The translations under genes were made by a program, and so were the position numbers. 64,000 bases of DNA, taken from positions 1,364,001 to 1,428,000 of the forward strand of contig JBAJFG010000187.1 of assembly GCA_037903475.1 (NCBI GenBank), written 5' to 3'. Shown piece by piece: positions 56,301 through 64,000 of the stretch; the stretch's first letter is position 1, and the number at the start of each line of letters is the position of its first letter. This DNA is from Ancylostoma caninum (Eukaryota; Nematoda; Chromadorea; Rhabditida; Ancylostomatidae). The notes under the pieces are model-generated. The model did no database searches, was not told the DNA's origin, and worked only from the letters and a program-made list of their open reading frames with translations.

Positions 56301-59300
56301 TTGAGGAGCTTGAAAAGTCGGTAAGCTTGATATTTTTACCTGACTTTTTTTGAAATTTTGATACTGTTCTCTGGTTCCACAGGGAAAGTCCTGTTCTTCA
56401 GAATACCGAAGAATATAGCGTTCGTGTCAGTTACCTTGAGTTATATAACGAGGAACTGTATGATTTGCTCGCCCCGACCTCAGATGATAGGGAGCGTTTG
56501 AGGATCTTCGACGACCCGTTGAAAAAGGTGAGCATTTGTAGTTTTTTTTTTCTCGATGTGGTGTTTCGAAGGGCTGAACGGTTTATTTGTGCAGGGAATG
56601 GTCGTGATATCAGGTGCGGAAGAAATACCTGTGAAGGATCGTGCTGAGGTTTATCGCCTCCTTAAAAGAGGTGCAGAAAAGCGAACAACCGCAGCAACGT
56701 TGATGAATATGCATTCCAGGTTGGCAAATATGTGTGAATTCTTTGTTTCTTCTTTCGTCATTGTTTTTATCCATCGGTTAAACTCTTCATTCCAATAATT
56801 TCTCCATTTTTCTGGACGAAAATTTAGAGATTTTTACCACTGTGGTGTAACATTTCCGTGAACCTTGAATTTGTGTGCTGTTAAGTTCTTGTTAATACTT
56901 GAAATTTTACTGGTTCGTTGTTAACATTTTTCTATCTTTTAATTGTTCATTTAGCCGTTCACATTCGATCTTCACTGTAAGCGTTGTAATCAGAGAGAAC
57001 ACTCCTAATGGAGAGGAACTTGTGAAACAGGTTAGTTTTCAAATTAGCTCCAAATCAGTCTTACCTGTATGGATGGTCGCATGTTCCCTCCAGAGCTAGT
57101 ATTCTCTTTATCCCAAGTATGTTTTGTATTTTTAGGGGAAGCTGAATCTTGTTGATCTGGCAGGTTCAGAGCACATAGGAAGATCGGGCGCTGAAGGAAA
57201 ACGTGCGAAGGAAGCAGGTTAGACGCCTTTTATGTTCCTAGGCTTCTTCATCAACGCTGGTTCTTTCAGGTAACATCAACCAGTCTCTACTAACACTAGG
57301 AAGGGTCATCACCGCGCTGACAACATCTGCTCCTCATGTTCCATACAGGTAATTGCACGTTGTCATTCTATCCTGTTCATGTAGTTTAATTGATTACTGC
57401 AGAGAATCCAAGCTCACTCGCCTGCTGCAGGACAGTCTGGGTGGCGCCACAATCACTTCTATTATCGCTACACTCTCGCCTGCTTCTACGAATTACGAGG
57501 TTTCAATGCTTTCTTATCCTTCTTCATTCTTTTCTGGCACATATTGACGATCTAATCATGAAAATAAGAATAAAACTAAGCCTTGTATGCCATTTTCTTT
57601 TCCCGTAGTTAATGAGTGGAGGAAGGGAATATAGTCTGTCCGAAACGACGAGTCCGCCCATACACGCGGAGATCGAGAGGCGACGCGGCTGGAACGGATG
57701 CTGTTGGCTGCCACGTCGTCCACGTCACAGCCAAATCATTGTGAAGATAACGATGAAACGTGATACGCAGATTAGAGATGATGACGTGGAGTGTTGGCAA
57801 ACGTCGCAGCTCTTCGATCCCCGCGTGCGTGGGCGGACTCGTCGTTTCGGACAGACTATATCCCACAGTTCAATGTTAATGGCGGGGTAGTGCACGAACC
57901 ATAATTTACATGTGTCTAACATAGATGAACACGTCTATCTTGCGAAGTTCTTTACGTTCGATGCGGTGTAAAGTTTTTACTTTAATATTTTTTATATTAC
58001 TTATTGCAGGAGACCATATCTACACTTGAGTATGCTGCCAGAGCAAAATCTATCAAAAATCATCCAGAGTGCAACCAGAAATTATCTAGGAAGGCTTTAC
58101 TTAAAGTTAGCTCACATTCTTTTGAGCATTTGCTCTCGGATGCAGCCCTAAATACAATTGTCAGGAGTACAACGAAGAGATCGAAAGACTCCGACGGGAT
58201 CTTCGCACTGCTCGCGAGAAGAATGGCATATTCCTTAGTACAGAGAGCTATGAGTAGGTTGCAATTCGGTATTACAAGCAGTTTACTTCTAATTAAAGCC
58301 ATGCAGAGGAATGGAAAAAGAGATAGCCGAGAAGACGGAAAAGCTGCTCGAACTAGAAGGTCAGCTTGATGCTGCTGTAGGAAAACTGCAGAAGGTGAGA
58401 TGCTTCATGACAGCATAAGCTCAATCCTTTGCTATTGTTTTTTTTTTCAAAGAAACTAGTATTTCTTCTCACCCTTGCACATATTTTTTCCATAAAGCGT
58501 ATAGAATACAATTAGGGTAGGTTTGTTTTCAGTTCCTCGAAGACCAGGAAATTATGGATGAGCAGTATCGCGAGCTCTATCACCGTAACAAAAGGCTGGA
58601 ATCCAAGTTGCAGCAAAGGATTAACGAGTTAGATGACGTGAAAAAGGTAAAATCTTCTTTCGTCATTGATACAACAAGCTTACTTAGTAAAATATTGCAT
58701 TACATAATAGTACAGAATAGAATCTCGAACTCAAATGTTCCTGTTCAGGACTTGGCTGTCACTATGGATAGACTAGTTGCCACTAAAGGAGCGTGTGAAG
58801 AAATCCATGGAGTTGCTAAGAAGTTGTCGGAGGAGCTGAAAGGGGTATTTTTATGGGATTTTCATGAAAATAACTATAAATTCTAATATATCGGCTCACA
58901 GACTCGTGAGGTTGTTTTTGACCAACAACTCGAAATGGAAGATTGGTGGACCAAAGTAGAGTTACTTCTGCAGCTAATTGCACAGAACAAACAACTTGCT
59001 GTAGCTACTCGCTCGAAGGTTGGAACTAACTCCATTTTTTATAGCCAGCATGTCCATTTCTGTTCTTTTTTCGCATTCGTTGTTCCAGTTGATTGATCTA
59101 CTTAGGTCATACCTGAAGTGAACGATTGCTGCGCGGCGTTATCACGGTTCCTCGCTTTCTGTGCTGAACATCGCGAACATCTTAATAAAGATATTGGTAA
59201 GCTCATTGAAACAGATATAAAACATGAATTTTATAAGCAGTAGATCGCCTTGAGTCCGTATTACTTGCAGCAATTCACGGGGGGCGGCAATGAGGTACCC

Positions 59301-62300
59301 ACACCTGTACCACCAGCCGCAATTAATGGGTGCGGCGCCCACTAGGTGCCAGTTCATGAGCTGCGCTGTCGCTGGCAGCCGCTGCCGGAGCCTTGTGCTG
59401 CGTGCGTCTCCGACTCCGCCCACCCCCCGCAGGGGTTTCGTGCTCGGCGATCGCAACGCCGCAACGCGGCAAAAGCTGAAAATGGGCAAATGGGAGCGAA
59501 AATCGTCGGGAAAAAAGGGATAGGATAGAGACAGCCAATAGAAGAGCGCGATTTACTCAGAAAACTGCAAGTTTCCAACAGGGCTACGTCACCGAGAAAA
59601 TGGTTTAAAAATTCTTTTGCAAATGTCTCCATATTATTGGATATATAGACAAATACATGGGAGCTTGTTCGCTTCCTTCAACAATCAGATTTCGGCAACA
59701 ACAATCAGACTTCGGTAGGAACTTGTCAAGGCATGCGAGACTTCGAAAAAGATGAGGTGGCCAGAGGGGACTTATAGCTGGAACTTGGACTTTGATTGGA
59801 TATCGCTCCATTCCTTTGAAAAGAGTTGACTGAAATAAGAGTAGATAAAAATTTACTTCGAAAATACCTAGCAGTGCCCACAGCGTGGTTAGTACTGAAA
59901 CGAAATCTGCTCAAACTACGCAGTAAGATTACAGATATTAATTAATCTTCCTCCAAATGTCAGACGAGAACGCAATTTATTGATTTTGAGAGGAGGTATT
60001 GCTCCTGAGTCATCTGAACCTTAAATTTACCTTAAAATTTAAAATGTAACACCAGTGTTATAGTTGTAAAAACATTTTAACGTGTACCACAGTCAGTGCA
60101 CTTGTTTACACTTGTTAGCTTCTGTGGACATCCCGATGTGTAAGGACTGAAAATATCTTTTTTCATTTCTTGGCACTCACTTCATAACTACAAAAAATCA
60201 ATATGGTGATAAACCACTTTCGATGGCGTTCGAATGACATTGCATCCCGTAACCATGCTTCCAGGCATTGGGCATGTCTACAAGGCATTTCTAACACCTC
60301 AGCACGCACTGTGTGCGAATATCAATTGATTAGCTGGCTCTCATAAGCATATAGCATGGGCTCACAAGAACAAGAATGCGATTTCAACCATAAAAGTTTA
60401 ACTTGGCGAATGCTTCACGCCTGAAGCGGTCCACTAGTGAAGATAATTACCGTGGAAACAAGAACTACTAGCTAAATCTAAGCTTAATCCAGACTAAACT
60501 GAATTTGAAATTAAATTTAGACAAAGCTAGCCTCACTGGTTAAATTTGAGTTGAACACTTGCTAAATACTTTGTGTTCAATACTAAATAGCACTGAAAAG
60601 CTTTCCCTGGCTTCACTCCGCCGCATTTCTTCCAATAAGAGCAAATTCCACTTCGTAGAACGCAAGCCGACGCAATCGCGGCGCGCGCCGCACGCGGCGA
60701 AGTGGGCGGAGTTAGGGGCTCACGCAGCGCAAGGCTCCTGCAGGAGCTGCCACTGACAGCGCAGCTCAAGAGCTGGCACCTAGCGGGCGCCGCACCCACT
60801 AATTGCGGCTGGAAGTACAGGTGTGGGTACCTCATTGTATACACCCGCAATTCACTTCTATCACATCGTGTCAGTAGTTGCCGTGAAGATTTACAGTGTT
60901 AAACTGATAAAAACCAATAAATGTCTTTGATTCAGAGGCTGGATTGTCGAAAATTGAGGGCTACCTCGCTGAGAGCAAAAATGGCGTGAAAAACGTGGAT
61001 GAGACGCTCCAACGAAAGAATTCCGAGTCTGAAAGACTTCGCCAGACTGTTGTTCCACGAATTATCGAGCTTTCAAGCGATTCTGAGTCGAATGTGCAGA
61101 AAATACTGGTAAATTTGTATAGTTCTGCGTCTATGTCAAGACGGTTTGCGAATGACTCTGTTCATTACAGACGTCTCAAATTCAAGAACTCAACGCTATA
61201 GCTGAAGAGGTCTCAAGGCTATTTGTGGCTATAAAGAATGAAGCTGTTACATTATCGAACACATTCGAAGAGTTGAGGAAAGAATCACAATTCATGGTGA
61301 GGATAAGAAGCTGTGCCATGAGTGGGCATGGATGGAATACCTTGAATATCGCACTCCATCCATCTTCACTTTTTCACCCTCGACTTTCACGAACAGCCAT
61401 CACTTTGGAAGACCCATTTTCACGACTACATATTCAGCCTATATGTGGTGTGGGGGTCAGTTTTAGTCCTACCTCGGAGTGGTCCGCGAAGTTATTTCAC
61501 CACTGTAGTTGCCAGGAGCCGATGGTCACCGAGGAATGTATGATTTTAAGTAGAAATGCCAGATAACCTGGTTTTGAGCTCTCCCTTTTGTGAAGAGCAT
61601 GACATTGGCTCCGCCCAAATTCTTTCCATAAAAAAGGTTCTCAAAAACGGACTATTCGGTACTATTTCATGGAATAATAGTCGCTATCGTAATCAGCGAC
61701 ATTTTGCGACTCCATCAATAAAAAAATGACGATTTTGAGAGATGGAACTATGCTTTTCCATGCCAAGAATGCATTCAATCCTTCCACATTCTGTTTGCTA
61801 ATTGGTTGAAAACTTCAGCTACAACAAAGACGAGAAGTCATTGATGAGGATCGTTTGGAAAGACGGAATGCTATTGCTGCTCTTCGAAAACAACAAGAGA
61901 AGACGTCCAAGGTGGTCTTCTCATTCTATATTCTGTAGTACCTTATTTTATGTTTTTTCTTAAGATTACTGAACTGGCGCATGCTATTATCGCTGAGTGC
62001 AGCCAACATCAAGTGGAAAACCAAGAAATTCTCGAATCGTAAGTATTTTTTTAGCTTGTGTTGCCTCAGTTTGAGCCGTGAATGCTCTTAGAAATACTGT
62101 CAGACAGTGTGATTGATCAAGGAATTTCTAATGAGTTAGATCTACACAGCTAGTAAAGTAGATGTTTGGACTATTGAAACTGATTATTCACACTTTCCTC
62201 TTCTATGACATAATCAGCTTGTTTTTTTTCTTCTCAGGATGGAATCTCATGATCAGAATATCCTCGAGAAGAATGTCGCCCAGATTGAAGTATGGGAGTC

Positions 62301-63502
62301 AACCTTCCAGGGACAAGAAGATATTTTTATGGAAGCTCTGCACAGTCTGAATGAAGCGAATGAAAATACGAATAGCGTTGTTAAGGACAATGCGTATGTG
62401 ACCTTTTGATTACTTCTAATCATGTTGCAGCGAGTATGATTGTTGTTTTCAGCTCATCTGTTGCATGCGCTCTGAAGGAGACTTGTTCGAAAGTTACTGA
62501 GATTGACAATGTCATAAAGGTACTCGTTGTACTGGGGAATCCGCCTGAATTTCGGGTTTCTGTGATTTAATCTCTGTTATTTTAGGTAGAAGCCAACAAT
62601 TTTATGGTGCGGGCAGCATCCACTGACAGTGCTGGCTATGCTGATATGAAGAAGATCATGGACTCTATCGACCATCTTTGTGACGAACTGAGAAAGATCA
62701 AGGATGAAACCGAGAATAAGAGAATGGTTGCTCAGAAAGAAAAGGTGCATTTTTCATGTCACTCGAAGAGACCCATCCGAGAACACCTCATTTACAGGCG
62801 AAACGCGAACAAAATATCGTCCAAGAAGTGCGGGATCATATCGGATCGATAAATAAGGATGTGTCTGACATGGTTGACGAATATTGGCTTGATCCGCAAG
62901 CAACAGGTATTGTTCTGGAACGATTTTTTTATATCATCCTAATTCTGATCACCATGGGGGGTGACGGGGGAGATGCAGCAGAAGGAAACAGAGCGGATCA
63001 TTTTTTATTCTTGTTTTATTTTTCTGCTCCTATTTTTTGTTCACTTTTTTGTTTTGTTTGCTCTTCATTGTTGGTTTCCAAAAAATTTCTTAAGGCGAAA
63101 CACCGGCAAAGCTACACCGTCAGATAACTGGTGATAATGAGATACCTCGAGTTCAGAAGCTGGATACTATTTTGAAGTCTAATGGTTTCGCTGTGGAGGT
63201 ATCCTTTCTATTGCTATTTAAGGTATTCTCATTTTTTAACGGAATAGATTGCTTCTCTCCAGACACCCAAGCGAAAATCATCCTTGCGAACGAGGGAGTC
63301 CCTTCTGGAAGTGCAAAACCTCTGTCTTTCACCGGATACACTGGCTGCGAATAGGAAGGCTCGATTGGAGGACATTTCGGAGGTTTTGGCCCATTATTTT
63401 TTCTTTTTTTTACAACATAGGTGGTTTTCTTTGAATTTATAGGAGAGCCACTCTACTGCCAATCACACTCGCGAAAGATCCAAGTCTGACGTGGAGAATT
63501 GA
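53384..63502 (+). CDS. bmk-1: Kinesin-5 (BimC/Eg5 class) motor protein, BMK-1 orthologue
   Basis: Plus-end microtubule motor that slides antiparallel spindle microtubules. Twenty-eight exons join in phase to 977 residues (C. elegans BMK-1 is similar in size): 53384-53442, 53502-53610, 56019-56116, 56185-56316, 56383-56527, 56595-56719, 56955-57030, 57136-57217, 57270-57348, 57403-57499, 58010-58105, 58165-58253, 58307-58394, 58533-58646, 58749-58844, 58902-59018, 59106-59196, 60936-61108, 61171-61296, 61819-61911, 61965-62038, 62238-62393, 62453-62519, 62586-62744, 62798-62906, 63095-63198, 63263-63382, 63443-63502. The start is the ATG at 53384 ([20 protein letters not shown]). Motor domain: P-loop [14 protein letters not shown] (about 90), switch I SSRSHSIF (about 224), switch II DLAGSE (about 255), end [14 protein letters not shown]. 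Then neck and long coiled-coil, a BimC-box-like TGETPAK near residue 883 and a basic [11 protein letters not shown] tail. The fourth donor that fits phase is GTCGGT, one codon before a better-looking GTAAGC. Confidence 0.95.
53611..56018 (+). other. Large second intron of the kinesin gene
   Basis: A 2.4 kb intron, far longer than the gene's usual 50-90 base introns. It contains T-rich sequence, a spurious 122-codon frame at 54994 and a fold-back element at 55563-55883. Its size suggests it grew by insertion. Confidence 0.75.
55563..55883. mobile_element. Fold-back element in kinesin intron 2
   Basis: Arms TAAAGGGGAAGGCATGCTTG (left) and, reversed, TTAAGGGGAAGGCATGCTTG (right) enclose about 280 bases rich in CGCGTCGC and GCGATG blocks that also pair internally. 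It carries no ORF. Confidence 0.75.
57632..57859. mobile_element. MITE with GTCCGAAACGACG ends in a kinesin intron
   Basis: TA flanks both sides (57630-57631 and 57860-57861). Ends read TAGTCTGTCCGAAACGACGA and the same in reverse, continuing GTCCGCCCA and CACGCGG. The 228 bp element fills the middle of intron 57500-58009. It is related by its end core to 8131-8293. Confidence 0.88.
59288..60837. mobile_element. Long-armed inverted repeat element in a kinesin intron
   Basis: A left arm of about 150 bp (59288-59440, CAATGAGGTACCCACACCTG, GCCGCAATTAATGGGTGCGG) is inverted at about 60690-60837 with roughly 85-90% identity by eye. The pair brackets about 1.25 kb of AT-rich DNA without a transposase. 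It accounts for most of the 1.7 kb intron 59197-60935. Confidence 0.8.
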
Positions 63503-64000
63503 GGTCCGCTGGATTCGTGAACTGCACTTGTGTGTAATTATTGTCGTTGTGGTCTTTAATTCTTGTTAGGTTGTTGTTCCACTTTCTAACCCTCCTGTAA
63601 ACCTTTGTTCAACTTTTTAACCCTCTCGTTTTTTTTAAAACTTCAGTGTATCTCATTAATGCTGTTACGCTATTTATCTGCAAAGTTGAGGACGTAATTC
63701 AATCATTTTCTCGTTCCCTTTTCCGCTGGAAATGATATACTTGGACCTTTTTTCTGCAACTCACCCTAGATTGTACTTGATATGTAGACTCGCCCCTCGT
63801 GATTATGACGTTTGTTGCCTTTCACTGAGTTTTTCATGTATGAGGTCACGCTTTCGCTGCTATTTTTGCTGGATATTGCTCTTCATCACATGTCATTCTG
63901 GAATTCCATAAAAAGTGAGTAATACCTTGTTCATCCTGCGCATTATTCATACTCGGTGCTGCTTTCGTAAGACATACATCGGGTGGCACGAATAGCACGA
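63503..64000. other. Kinesin 3' flank
   Basis: No AATAAA occurs in the first 400 bases after the stop. A variant signal (for example the ATTAAT or CATAAA at 63655 and 63907) may be used. No further gene is recognised before the window ends. Confidence 0.45.

Noticed and set aside
59142..59538. GC-rich overlapping frames
   Set aside because: They fall in the left arm of the inverted element at 59288-60837 and are mirrored by frames in the right arm.

Overview
The window is nuclear DNA of a nematode, most probably a clade V strongylid (hookworm-like) worm. The evidence is intron-rich genes with short exons and TTTCAG-type 3' splice sites, two gene families that are expanded or typical in nematodes (GT92 glycosyltransferase, METTL24-like methyltransferase), a kinesin-5 gene closest to BMK-1, interstitial TTAGGC (nematode telomere) repeats, and a BEL/Pao retrotransposon. 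No bacterial operon, rRNA, tRNA or CRISPR structure was seen. Gene models were assembled by hand from open frames, splice sites and phase agreement.

Layout. 712-7217 (+): a GT92 (DUF23) glycosyltransferase in 13 phase-consistent exons, with the first exon or exons missing; four of its introns carry fold-back repeats. 7678-13718: intergenic DNA packed with non-autonomous DNA transposons (a TCCGAAAC-end element, two Tc1/mariner-type MITEs, a 1.4 kb Harbinger-like element with CTG duplications, a 205 bp element with a 9-bp target duplication, a 305 bp fold-back). 15099-26895 (-): a full-length BEL/Pao LTR retrotransposon with two 0.9 kb LTRs, a primer binding site, an open gag-protease ORF, an open RT-RNase H-integrase ORF, and an unusual third ORF between pol and the 3' LTR. 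28340-31236 (+): a METTL24-like secretory-pathway methyltransferase gene, followed directly at its stop codon by a transposon that carries telomeric repeats. 33453-34446 (-): an unrecognised spliced coding region. 41808-44210 (-): part of a GILT-like thiol reductase gene. 53384-63502 (+): a complete 28-exon kinesin-5 motor gene of 977 codons, with three transposon-like insertions in its introns.

The host genes share no pathway: extracellular or Golgi glycosylation, a Golgi-type methyltransferase, lysosomal disulfide reduction and a mitotic spindle motor. The common theme is invasion by palindromic elements, which sit in introns and gene flanks while exons stay open. The most noteworthy items are the third BEL ORF (a Gag-like zinc-knuckle protein in the env position), the telomere-repeat element with 9-bp duplications, the Tc1-type MITE family with four copies, and an apparent AG-to-AT change at the last 3' splice site of the methyltransferase gene.
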